Shown here in pieces: positions 10,386-18,687 of a DNA stretch of 64,000 bases. The translations under genes were made by a program, and so were the position numbers. A model generated the notes under the pieces. It ran no database searches, was not told the DNA's origin, and was given only the letters and a program-made list of their open reading frames with translations. Positions within the stretch are counted from its first letter, which is position 1, and each line of letters starts with the position of its first letter. The DNA is from an uncultured Kordia sp. (GTDB lineage Bacteria > Bacteroidota > Bacteroidia > Flavobacteriales > Flavobacteriaceae): assembly GCF_947496985.1 (NCBI RefSeq), contig NZ_CANMEZ010000008.1, positions 1 to 64,000 on the forward strand. The letters are read 5' to 3'.

Positions 10386-10404
10386 TCTATAATATATAGC
10401 AATC

Positions 10405-11583
10405 ATGAACCCATCGGCAAAAGGTTGGATAAAAAAGTTATTACAAGAATATAGTGCGCTTCCTAAAAAAGAAAAAGCGCATACTTTGGACGAGTTCTAT
10501 CACAATTTGAAAACCTGTGGTTTTATCTATGGGACTAACTTTCATACGTTATTCAATCAGGTTGAAAAAGATGGCTATTCGCATGACGAATTGTGTAAAA
10601 TCAACATTATATTATCGTTTTTATTCATTCATGAATACCATCAATTTGAAGAAGATTTTATAGAAAGTGTAATTGATTTCTACAATATTGTAGACGATTA
10701 TAAGAGTTCTTTCTTTGAAGAATTGTTTATGGGAAAGAAAAAATCATACGATTTACTCGAAAGTATGATTAACAAACGTATTGCCATTGATGATAATGTG
10801 ATTACAAAGAATTTTAATTACTTTATTACAAATACATTACTTTTTGTAGATGTATTGGCATATGAAAAATATTTACATTCAGGAGCAGTCAGTGACGCCT
10901 ATTTACATACGATGGAATCTTCAATTGAAACTATCATTTTTGCTGCGCTTGATTTAAAAACTGAAAAAAGCCAATATGATGAAAGTTTGATCAAACTATT
11001 TGAAGCTTCTTTCCGTTACGATCATCGTGTTCGCTTGCATTACAGTGAAGTAATAGTCCATATTACACATCCATTAACAAAACAATATATTGTAGATTTA
11101 GTTTGTATGACATTTTGGAGTGATAAAATAATTGATGAGCAAGAACGTACGTTTTTAAATCAATTAGCACATGATTTACATATTTCAAAAGGAACAATCC
11201 TAAAAGCTACAGATGACATTCATCAATATTATACTACACATAAAGATGATATCAAATTATTAAAATCGCAAAACATGGTGCAGAGTTTCTATGAAAATTC
11301 TAGCAATATGGTTTCTAAATTAATTACTCGAAACAAAAAACGCTTATCAAAAGAATTGCAAGAAAGTAAGGAGTTAATGTTGTTACTTTCGCAATCGACA
11401 GTTCGTAATTTGAGCGATGAAGAACAAAAAAAAGTAAAAGATCAATTACTCGATATTTTCAAAACCATTCCAAGTTTGGCAATATTCATGCTTCCTGGCG
11501 GCATGTTGCTATTACCATTTGTAATTAAGTTTATCCCAAATATTTTACCTTCAGGATTTGACGACAACAGAGTTGATGAATAA
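10405..11583 (+). CDS. LETM1-like protein with TerB-like middle region
   Basis: This 392-residue protein has a C-terminal 75 residues closely resembling the LETM1 ribosome-binding-like domain: the hydrophobic core MLPGGMLLLPFVIKF followed by PNILPSGFDD. Upstream, residues about 200-290 (KQYIVDLVCMTFWSDKIIDEQERTFLN) resemble a TerB helical domain with its acidic D/E positions. LETM1 in mitochondria is linked to K+/H+ or Ca2+/H+ exchange; the role of bacterial relatives is not established. One hydrophobic segment near 350-375 suggests membrane association. It is monocistronic. The domain call is confident, the function is not. Confidence 0.75.
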   Translation: MNPSAKGWIKKLLQEYSALPKKEKAHTLDEFYHNLKTCGFIYGTNFHTLFNQVEKDGYSHDELCKINIILSFLFIHEYHQFEEDFIESVIDFYNIVDDYKSSFFEELFMGKKKSYDLLESMINKRIAIDDNVITKNFNYFITNTLLFVDVLAYEKYLHSGAVSDAYLHTMESSIETIIFAALDLKTEKSQYDESLIKLFEASFRYDHRVRLHYSEVIVHITHPLTKQYIVDLVCMTFWSDKIIDEQERTFLNQLAHDLHISKGTILKATDDIHQYYTTHKDDIKLLKSQNMVQSFYENSSNMVSKLITRNKKRLSKELQESKELMLLLSQSTVRNLSDEEQKKVKDQLLDIFKTIPSLAIFMLPGGMLLLPFVIKFIPNILPSGFDDNRVDE

Positions 11584-11675
11584 TTTATAAATTGTTATTA
11601 ATAGTACTTTCTTTTCTGGGTAACATTTTATCATTCGTAGAACTATAAGGTATTATTAATTCAAACTTTTTTATT

Positions 11676-11879
11676 ATGAAAAAAAGAAATTTAAAATTAT
11701 TGAAAGTCAACAAAGTGGCTATTGCTACTTTTAATTCAGTTGGTGGAAGAGCTCCACAATCAAATGGTTGTGCTGATCCATATGCACCACCGGTAGATCA
11801 CGATCATGAATGGTTTACAGATGGTCCACAAAGAGTTTGTGAAACTTTTGCATCATGGTGTAGCTTCACTACTGGTTGA
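11676..11879 (+). CDS. Orphan ribosomal-peptide (class I lanthipeptide-like) precursor
   Basis: This 67-residue peptide has a basic leader (MKKRNLKLLKVNKVAIATFN) of the type seen in flavobacterial class I lanthipeptide and related natural-product precursors, followed by VGGR, a plausible double-glycine cleavage point. The core, about 42 residues, has three Cys and several Ser/Thr plus a PPVDHDHEW stretch. No dehydratase, cyclase, radical-SAM enzyme, protease or exporter is encoded nearby, so maturation would have to be in trans, if it occurs. It has its own terminator. The call is from leader pattern only; an unmodified small secreted peptide is the alternative. Confidence 0.6.
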   Translation: MKKRNLKLLKVNKVAIATFNSVGGRAPQSNGCADPYAPPVDHDHEWFTDGPQRVCETFASWCSFTTG

Positions 11880-11885
11880 TATTCT

Positions 11886-11910
11886 AAGCGAACTTCGGTT
11901 CGCTTTTTGT
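11886..11910 (+). terminator. Intrinsic terminator after the precursor gene
   Basis: The stem AAGCGAA / TTCGCTT has a six-base CTTCGG loop and is followed by TTTTTG. It lies seven bases after the stop codon. Confidence 0.87.
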
Positions 11911-12016
11911 TTTACAACTATAAAATATAGCTGCAAATTTATAAATCACGACTACCACTTTTTATCCTTTTCAAATATTCTAAGTAGCTTCACGTTTGTA
12001 AATAAAACTCTTTCTC

Positions 12017-12673
12017 ATGAATAAATTAAATTTCACATTCGTATTCGTACTTCTTTTTTCTTTTAATTTTTTAACCGCACAAGATCATACAAAAAATCAT
12101 GATGACGACAATCAACAGTCAGATTCTAGGTTTAGTATCATTGGTTTTGGTGGTGTCGGTTATACATCTGTTGATAATGATAACCAACCAAATTACAATT
12201 TAGACGCAAGTACCTTTGATATTTTAGTACATTATAGAATAGGAAAACGTTATGGGATTTCTACGGGAATTGGCTTTAATCAATTGACTGGTAACGGCTT
12301 CAATAGTGCAAATCAAAACTTCTATCATGAACGCGGAACAATTAAAATTCCACTTTTATTTAGTGCAAATTATAATGTATCTCGTAAAGTTCGTTTGGTT
12401 GCAAATATTGGTTTTTATGGACAAACTGTTGTTAAAGATGAATATAGCTTTGCTACTACAACGATTAAAGATGTATATGAAGGTTGGAGTTTTGGGTTTC
12501 AATCAGGAATTGGTATGTCATATAACTTAAATCATAAATTAAGCTTGGGAATTATGTTTAATACACAAGGTGATTTTACAAGTATAGATAGCAATTCAAA
12601 TGCTGGTTTTACTGATAAACAAAAGATTGCTGGAATTAATACTATTGGATTATTGTTTGGTATTAATCTTTAG
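12017..12673 (+). CDS. Outer membrane beta-barrel protein (PorT-like)
   Basis: This 218-residue protein has a cleavable signal (ending FLTAQ) and an acidic linker (DDDNQQSD). It then has alternating amphipathic strands with aromatic girdles (GFGGVGYTS, LVHYRIGKRYGISTGIGF, LSLGIMFNTQGDF) and a C-terminal strand ending LLFGINL. This is the small outer-membrane barrel superfamily abundant in Bacteroidota. The cargo or role is unknown. It is preceded by a 137-base spacer holding the terminator of the peptide precursor and followed by a weak terminator. Confidence 0.78.
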   Translation: MNKLNFTFVFVLLFSFNFLTAQDHTKNHDDDNQQSDSRFSIIGFGGVGYTSVDNDNQPNYNLDASTFDILVHYRIGKRYGISTGIGFNQLTGNGFNSANQNFYHERGTIKIPLLFSANYNVSRKVRLVANIGFYGQTVVKDEYSFATTTIKDVYEGWSFGFQSGIGMSYNLNHKLSLGIMFNTQGDFTSIDSNSNAGFTDKQKIAGINTIGLLFGINL

Positions 12674-12706
12674 AATAGATTAATTAAATAAGAAAAAAAC
12701 TGATAA

Positions 12707-12743
12707 GTAAGAGCATTAACTTTCATCAAAAAGGATGCTCTTA
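12707..12743 (+). terminator. Probable terminator
   Basis: TAAGAGCAT and ATGCTCTTA form a nine-base stem with a long loop (about 18 bases). The following tract is only moderately T-rich. It lies between the barrel gene and the LytTR pseudogene and could act on both strands. Confidence 0.55.
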
Positions 12744-12815
12744 TTAGTTAGTATAAATTAGTTATTCGTTCTTTACAAAAAGCCCTAAAAATACTATTAC
12801 ATACATAATTTACAA

Positions 12816-13070
12816 CTACTTCAACCAGTTTTTCAAATCTTTTATACGTTCTACGACTTACAACAATTTCTTGTTCATTGAAGTTGTTTAGTTTTATTTG
12901 TAAACATGAATTTGCAGAACTTTCAATACGTTCTAGAAACGTTTTATGTATGATAAATTTACGATTCACTCTAAAAAATAATTGTTTTGACAAAACAGTT
13001 TCTAAATACGTCAACGAATAAAAGATTGATCGTTATTAGCATAAACAAAAGTAATGTTATGTTCATCAAC
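12816..13070 (-). pseudogene. Decayed LytTR response-regulator gene (DNA-binding domain only)
   Basis: The reverse strand encodes a near-complete LytTR DNA-binding domain broken over frames: VDEHNITFVYANNDQSFIR, then LTYLETVLSKQLFFRVNRKF, then CLQIKLNNFNEQEIVVSR. The last stretch shares LQIKLNNFNEQEI exactly with the intact regulator at 15714-16469. Removing one base at 12852 restores a C-terminus ERIKDLKNWLK with stop at 12816-12818, matching the intact protein's RVKDFKNWLN ending. Another frame change lies near 13016. The receiver domain is absent. An 88-residue open frame (12748-13014) crosses the region, but its last 30 residues are out-of-frame noise. Confidence 0.85.
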
Positions 13071-13121
13071 TTATTTCTAAATTTCAAGTATAAAAATCAA
13101 TAAACAAATCTACTACTAAAG

Positions 13122-13141
13122 AAATAATAGTGAACTATTAT
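13122..13141. other. Hairpin in 277-base spacer before the hybrid kinase
   Basis: AATAATAG and CTATTATT form a stem with a four-base loop, without a T-run. The spacer 13071-13347 otherwise shows only a TATATTG (-7 like) sequence near 13314, about 30 bases before the kinase start. Confidence 0.35.
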
Positions 13142-13347
13142 TTGGAGTTAGTGAGTTGTTTTTTAGAAAAAGAAAAAGGTATTTGTATGGGAAACCCTTT
13201 AAAGATTATACCTTATAAAATATGTGAGTTTTTCTAATTAAAATATCCTCATGTTATAGCTTACTAAAGAATTTCTTATGGTATTAAAAGACAATTGTTT
13301 AGTAGAAAATATGTATATTGTTGTGCCTACCAACTCCTAAAATTAAC

Positions 13348-15639
13348 ATGAAATTATTTACAATAATATTAATTCTAATTATATGCTCCTTCAGTTTCCA
13401 TTTGCAAGGTCAAACACAAGATGTTAATTCTAATTTAAATAATCTTAATTCTATATTAGACGCATTACCTAAAATATCTAAAGATTCTACAAAAGCTGAG
13501 ATTACGACACATGTAGATGCCATGATTAAGTTAATGAGTGAAGAACATTTCAAAGAGAATTATGCCCCAATTCTAATTTATGCAGATAAAGGTTTGGCTT
13601 TAGCAAAAAAGAGTGCTAATGTAAATCATATTCACGATACTAGAGGTGTTATTGGCAATACTTTAAATAAGGTTAAAGATAGTGTAAGAGCAAAGAAACT
13701 ATTTTTAAAGTCTTTAAAATATGCAGAAAAAACAAATGATAGTTCTCTTATTCTAAAATCAAAAGGTAATTTGGCAAATACTTATTACTACATGGATGGT
13801 TATAAAAGTAAAACCATAAGTCTCTATTTAGAAAGTATCGAATTTGCAGAACATTTAAAAGATACAACACGCTTGTTTATATTACATCATAATTTAGCGC
13901 GAGCTTTTAATGAGAGTAATAATCCTAACCGTAGTGACTATCACATAAAAAAGACAGCATTCTACCTGAATTTTTTGGGAAACCCACCGCATTTTCAGGC
14001 AAGTCATTTTCATAATATAGGAAGAAAATTTTTATTACTTAACAAACCTAATGAAGCTATAAAAAATTTCAGAAAAACAATTGCACTTTGTGAGAATACT
14101 AATTACACGGAAGCTTTATTAGAAGGTTATACAGGCTATAGAGATGCCTTAGAGTTGAAAAAAGATTATAAAGAATTTCATAAAATTACTAAGATACTTG
14201 AGGTCTATAAAAAAGAAAAAGAAGAAAGTGAGGCTCAAAATATTAGTGATGCTATAAATGCAAAGTTGAATGCAGAGTTGAATGCAGAGCGTTATAAAAA
14301 TCAGATTAACACGAATGAATTGGAAAAAGAACTTTTAGTGGAACAAGCAGAACGAAGAAATATCTTTTTCATACTTGCCATAGCTACTGTTATTTTTTTA
14401 GTTGTAATATTAGTAATAACTTACGTTTCTAGTAAAAAAAGAAAAGCGTTAGTAGAAGATTTAAAAATTAAGAATAAACAGTATTTAATAGCTAAAAAAG
14501 AAAGTGAAGAATTTGCAAAAACGAAAACTAAATTCTTTGCTACTGTAAGCCATGAATTACGAACGCCATTGTACGGTGTCATTGGTTTAAGTTCTATTTT
14601 ACTTGAAAGTGAAGACTTAAAAAAGCATGAAAAAGATTTAAAATCATTAAAGTTTTCAGCTAATTATTTACTCACACTTGTTAATGATTTACTACATATT
14701 AATAAGATTGAAAATAAAAACTTTATAGAAGAAGATATTACGTTTAATTTAAAAACACTAACATCTAAAATAGTTTCTTCATTCGAGTATATAACATTAC
14801 AACATCAAAATGAAATTAGTATAACGTTACATAAAGATGTTCCATTGTTATTAAAAGGTAACTCGGTAAGACTGTCTCAAATACTTATGAATTTAATAGG
14901 CAACGCCTGTAAGTTTACAGAGAAAGGAAAGATTGCAATTGCTATAGCACTATTAGAAAGTACAGATGGTATTGCAAAGCTTGAATTTACAATTAAAGAT
15001 ACAGGTCCTGGCATTGAGAAAACTAAACTAAATCACGTTTTTAATGAATTTGCGCAAATAAACTCATCGTCATCCACTTATCAAGGTACGGGATTAGGCT
15101 TACCTATTGTTAAAAAACTAATAGAACAAGCCAACGGAACTATTACAGTAGAAAGCGAACTTGGAAAAGGCAGTATGTTTACTTTTACTATATGTATGCT
15201 AATTTCTAACGAGACTATAGAACAAGATGTACCTCCTATTTTAGATTTTAAACAATTACAACATAAAAAAGTACTTATTGTAGAAGATAATCGTATTAAC
15301 CAAACCGTTACAAAACGTATTCTAGATAGTGAAGGTGTTCTCTGTTCTATTGCTGAAGATGGAGAAAAAGCAGTAAGCGCTGTTAAGCAATCTACTTTCG
15401 ATTTAATATTAATGGATATTAATATGCCTGTAAAAAACGGTATTGAGGCTACTAAAGACATTAGAAAGTTTAATACTACTATTCCTATAATTGCACTTAC
15501 TGCCGTAGATATAGAAGAACAAAAAAATCAAATTTTCGAATGTGGTATGAATGACATTATTTTAAAACCATATGACATAGATCAATTCAAAAAAACAATT
15601 GCCGCTAACTTAAATCTCAAATTAAAAAGTGAACTTTAA
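13348..15639 (+). CDS. TPR-containing hybrid histidine kinase with receiver domain
   Basis: With the ATG at 13348 the protein is 763 residues and starts with a good signal peptide (MKLFTIILILIICSFSF). An upstream TTG at 13318 would add ten residues and spoil it. Order: periplasmic TPR-like helices (30-290), coiled coil (about 295-330), a transmembrane helix (about 338-360), HisKA with phospho-acceptor His402 (TVSHELRTP), HATPase with N box NLIGNACKF and glycine boxes DTGPGI and GTGLGLPI, then a receiver domain with phospho-acceptor Asp690 (LILMDINMP). It senses an unknown signal outside the membrane. No separate partner regulator is adjacent; the intact LytT gene converges from downstream. 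Confidence 0.92.
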   Translation: MKLFTIILILIICSFSFHLQGQTQDVNSNLNNLNSILDALPKISKDSTKAEITTHVDAMIKLMSEEHFKENYAPILIYADKGLALAKKSANVNHIHDTRGVIGNTLNKVKDSVRAKKLFLKSLKYAEKTNDSSLILKSKGNLANTYYYMDGYKSKTISLYLESIEFAEHLKDTTRLFILHHNLARAFNESNNPNRSDYHIKKTAFYLNFLGNPPHFQASHFHNIGRKFLLLNKPNEAIKNFRKTIALCENTNYTEALLEGYTGYRDALELKKDYKEFHKITKILEVYKKEKEESEAQNISDAINAKLNAELNAERYKNQINTNELEKELLVEQAERRNIFFILAIATVIFLVVILVITYVSSKKRKALVEDLKIKNKQYLIAKKESEEFAKTKTKFFATVSHELRTPLYGVIGLSSILLESEDLKKHEKDLKSLKFSANYLLTLVNDLLHINKIENKNFIEEDITFNLKTLTSKIVSSFEYITLQHQNEISITLHKDVPLLLKGNSVRLSQILMNLIGNACKFTEKGKIAIAIALLESTDGIAKLEFTIKDTGPGIEKTKLNHVFNEFAQINSSSSTYQGTGLGLPIVKKLIEQANGTITVESELGKGSMFTFTICMLISNETIEQDVPPILDFKQLQHKKVLIVEDNRINQTVTKRILDSEGVLCSIAEDGEKAVSAVKQSTFDLILMDINMPVKNGIEATKDIRKFNTTIPIIALTAVDIEEQKNQIFECGMNDIILKPYDIDQFKKTIAANLNLKLKSEL

Positions 15640-15713
15640 ACTTGTTGATTTACTACTTTTAAAACATATGTTACTTTTTGAAAGTGTTATTCTAAAATGG
15701 CTACATTGTTTCT

Positions 15714-16469
15714 CTAATTCAACCAGTTTTTAAAATCTTTTACACGTTCTCTACTAACAATAATTTCTTGCTCATTGAAATTATTCAATTTGATTTGTAA
15801 ACGTGAGTTAGTATAACTTACAATATCTTTAATTGCGTTGATATTAATATAAAATTTTCTACTTACTCTATAGAAAAGCTCAGGAGATAATTCATCTTCT
15901 AAATGTTCTAGAGACGTTTCCAAGAGATAGTTTCTACCTTCTGAAGTGTATATATAAGTTCCTTTATTTTCACTGTAAAAACACTCTATTTCATCAATTG
16001 GAATCATTTTTAAATGCTGTCCAACTTTTACAGTGTAGCGCCTTTTGTAAGTGCGTTCAATTGGATTGACTAACAATTTCTTGATATCATCAAAATTCAG
16101 TTGTACGTTTTGCGTTTGTGGCGCACGTGCTCTGTATTGTTCAACTGCAGCAATTAATTCATCTTCATCAATTGGTTTCAATAAATAATCAATACTATTC
16201 AATTTAAATGCTTGCAAAGCATATTCATCATATGCAGTTGTAAATATGATAGCCGACTTAATTTCTATTTCTTCAAAGATTTCAAAAGATAATCCATCTG
16301 ACAATTGAATATCTAAAAAAATTAAATCTGGATGCTCGTGATTCTGAAACCATTCAATTGACTCTGAAACAGAGTGTAACATAGTTTCTACTGGCATATT
16401 TTCTCTTTCTAACATTCTATTTAGGCGACGTGCTGATGGTTTTTCGTCTTCTATGATGATTACTTTCAT
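15714..16469 (-). CDS. LytTR-family response regulator
   Basis: This 251-residue two-domain regulator has a receiver (1-120) with phospho-acceptor Asp53 (LIFLDIQL), acidic pocket ED at 7-8 and the KP motif LLKPID. A LytTR DNA-binding domain (about 150-251) contains FYSENKGTYIY, FYRVSRKFYININAI and RLQIKLNNFNEQEI. It is the last gene of a reverse-strand operon with its LytS-type kinase (17263-18624) and two 2TM proteins. LytTR proteins bind direct repeats of about nine bases spaced 21 bases apart; two such sites are seen in this window (19536-19565, 28898-28927), which makes this protein the prime candidate regulator. Confidence 0.92.
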   Translation of the reverse strand: MKVIIIEDEKPSARRLNRMLERENMPVETMLHSVSESIEWFQNHEHPDLIFLDIQLSDGLSFEIFEEIEIKSAIIFTTAYDEYALQAFKLNSIDYLLKPIDEDELIAAVEQYRARAPQTQNVQLNFDDIKKLLVNPIERTYKRRYTVKVGQHLKMIPIDEIECFYSENKGTYIYTSEGRNYLLETSLEHLEDELSPELFYRVSRKFYININAIKDIVSYTNSRLQIKLNNFNEQEIIVSRERVKDFKNWLN

Positions 16470-16549
16470 TGGTTGTATTAGGTTTTGTAAAGAAATTCTT
16501 TTCTATTTAAAATTCAACATTTAAAAATTATTTATTCGTAATTAAGAAA

Positions 16550-16894
16550 CTATTCCCAGCCGCTACTACGTTCTTTTTCTTTGTCTATATATTCTCTGAT
16601 TTTTCGCTCTTCCCAGTTTTTACCAAAAAATAAACCTGTTCCAAAAACTCCTAAGCCATGAAATGCAACTCCAATTCCCCAAAATATTGCTGTTGAAAAG
16701 GGTCCAAATTGCCATATACTTTCTCCTGGATCTAAGTTAACAGCAATAATGCTAATTAAAAATATATTTACGGCAATATACACCGCAAAGTGAATATAAA
16801 ATCCTTTTATTTTTTCTACTTTTTTTCGAGCTTGTATATACAGTTCTTCTTCTGTATAATTTTTAAAGTTCTTTGATGATGGTAATCTTTTCAT
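16550..16894 (-). CDS. 2TM domain-containing membrane protein
   Basis: This 114-residue protein consists almost wholly of a 2TM domain. A basic lead (IQARKKVEKIKGFYIH) precedes helices at about 37-58 and 72-95, and it ends in the family signature GKNWEERKIREYI (about 94-106). It is the third gene of the LytS/LytT operon, 80 bases before the regulator gene. The same domain is fused to the C-terminus of the kinase, so these small proteins probably pair with the kinase in the membrane; that is inference. Confidence 0.88.
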   Translation of the reverse strand: MKRLPSSKNFKNYTEEELYIQARKKVEKIKGFYIHFAVYIAVNIFLISIIAVNLDPGESIWQFGPFSTAIFWGIGVAFHGLGVFGTGLFFGKNWEERKIREYIDKEKERSSGWE

Positions 16895-16906
16895 GATTTT
16901 TTGCTA

Positions 16907-17272
16907 TTATTTCCATGTACGACTTTCTTCTTCGTTCATGTATTGTTTTATTTTTCGTTCTTCCCACTTTTGTCCAAAAACACCGTTAGTGACAAATACA
17001 TTGAATCCATGTAATACGAGTCCAAGTCCCCATACAATCCAAAGCATATAAGTTCCTTCGTCTTGAAAAGCTTGTGCTAACGTTTTCCCTTTTACAATAT
17101 ATTCATTTACTTGTTGCCAAGTAATAAAACTATTAACGACCACATATATAATAAGATGTACATAAAAACCGCGTAAGTTCTCTACTTTTTGCTTTGCTCT
17201 TAAATACGCATCACTATATGATCTTGATGGTACTTTTTGATTGACTGTTGTGTTGTTTTCTATTAGTTCCAT
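16907..17272 (-). CDS. 2TM domain-containing membrane protein
   Basis: This is a 121-residue paralogue of the next gene. Its lead YLRAKQKVENLRGFYVH is followed by two transmembrane helices (about 40-60 and 76-98) and GQKWEERKIKQYM. Its start overlaps the end of the kinase gene by ten bases, so the two are translationally coupled. Twelve bases separate it from the second small 2TM gene. Tandem 2TM genes plus a fused 2TM domain suggest assembly of one membrane complex. Confidence 0.88.
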   Translation of the reverse strand: MELIENNTTVNQKVPSRSYSDAYLRAKQKVENLRGFYVHLIIYVVVNSFITWQQVNEYIVKGKTLAQAFQDEGTYMLWIVWGLGLVLHGFNVFVTNGVFGQKWEERKIKQYMNEEESRTWK

Positions 17273-18624
17273 CTTTTACGTTCTTCTTGTTCCATATATT
17301 CTCTAATTTTTCGTTCTTCCCAGTTTTTACCAAAGCGTCCATCTTCAAAATAAACACTCATCGCATGGAAAGCTAATCCAACTCCCCAACCGAACATTGG
17401 AAACCAAAACCAGTGGAATTGTGGTACTGTCCATAAGTTAATAAAAATTAAAAATGGTATTACTAAACAGTATGCTAGTAAATTATAATAGAAATCTTTT
17501 AAGTTTTCTACATGTTTACGTGCTTTTATATATTGATCGTCCAAAGACTCTTGTCCTGGGCCTAAAGCTTTATTTCTCATAATTTCTATTTGTTTTGTAA
17601 GCATCGGAATTGCTACTTGAAACTCCGATGTTGTTTTGTTTATATATACTTCTCGTTGTGTAAGTAAGTCATATCGTTGTTTGATATTATTTAGACCTAC
17701 ACCACTACTTTTTTTGACAATTTGCTTTTCTTGAAGATTGTTTTGTATGATTAAATTCCCGCGATCTTCATATATTTTTATGTGTAATGGTTTCGATGAT
17801 GTAACCATATTGTGCTTTACTGCATTTTCTAGTAATAGTTGTAATGATAAAGGCACTACTCTACTTTCTGGATTACTCGCTTTTTCAGGAATTTCAAAAA
17901 TGATACTATCTTCAAAGCGCATTTTCAATAAACTCATGTACGTTTTAGCAAACGCAAATTCTTCATCAACTGTAACCAGTTCTTTGTTTTTCTGTTCTAA
18001 AACGTACCTGTATACTTTTGATAATCCTGAAGTGAATTTTTGTGCCTGACGTGGATTTTCATCAATTAAAGAACTTAATACATTTAAGCTATTAAACAGA
18101 AAATGAGGATCTAATTGGTTTTTTAAAGCATCAAATTGTGCTGAAGCTGTTCCTGCTATAATTTTTTGTTCAGTAACTTTATTTTTCTGTAATTCTCTAT
18201 AGAAATATAATGCATGAAAGAATATTGAAAATACAATCGTAATTAGTAATGCGCTAAAGTAATCAGCTGGATTTTCTGTTTGAATAAATTCTGTATACGT
18301 TTCGCCTTCAATACCAATTTCTCGGATCATTTGCACTAAAAAAAATGTAATTATCGTAATTACAATTGAACCTACAATTCCAATGACCAATCGATACTTT
18401 TTATTCGTAGCAGTCCAAACTACTTTATGATTTATATAATCAAAGAAATATGAATTTACAATACTAATAGCCACCGAATACATACAGTAATAACCAAAAG
18501 CAATTAAAAGCTGCTTGTTGAGCGAGATTGATGCTCCTGAGGTATACCTAAATATTAAATCTATACCTAATAGCAACGCTGCTATGAGTACTCCGATACT
18601 AACTACTTTGGCAAATTCTTTCAT
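17263..18624 (-). CDS. LytS-type sensor histidine kinase fused to a 2TM domain
   Basis: This 453-residue protein has an N-terminus (1-145) with four transmembrane helices and no recognisable ligand domain. A coiled linker leads to the His_kinase region with phospho-acceptor His174 in QLDPHFLFNSLN, then the ATPase (LQLLLENAVKHN; GVGLNNIKQRY). Instead of ending there, residues about 355-453 are a full 2TM domain (KARKHVENLKDFYYN, two helices, GKNWEERKIREYM). The operon is kinase, 2TM, 2TM, LytTR regulator. A 63-base spacer follows the secreted TPR gene upstream, without a terminator, so read-through is possible. Confidence 0.92.
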   Translation of the reverse strand: MKEFAKVVSIGVLIAALLLGIDLIFRYTSGASISLNKQLLIAFGYYCMYSVAISIVNSYFFDYINHKVVWTATNKKYRLVIGIVGSIVITIITFFLVQMIREIGIEGETYTEFIQTENPADYFSALLITIVFSIFFHALYFYRELQKNKVTEQKIIAGTASAQFDALKNQLDPHFLFNSLNVLSSLIDENPRQAQKFTSGLSKVYRYVLEQKNKELVTVDEEFAFAKTYMSLLKMRFEDSIIFEIPEKASNPESRVVPLSLQLLLENAVKHNMVTSSKPLHIKIYEDRGNLIIQNNLQEKQIVKKSSGVGLNNIKQRYDLLTQREVYINKTTSEFQVAIPMLTKQIEIMRNKALGPGQESLDDQYIKARKHVENLKDFYYNLLAYCLVIPFLIFINLWTVPQFHWFWFPMFGWGVGLAFHAMSVYFEDGRFGKNWEERKIREYMEQEERKRWN

Positions 18625-18687
18625 TTCTTTTGAATCGTTATGATGGCTTTACTTCAAATATACTAAGGATTTTTAAAGTGGTGTTGC

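Noticed and set aside
13318-13347. TTG start of the hybrid kinase
   Set aside because: ATG 13348 gives a proper signal peptide; the added residues do not.
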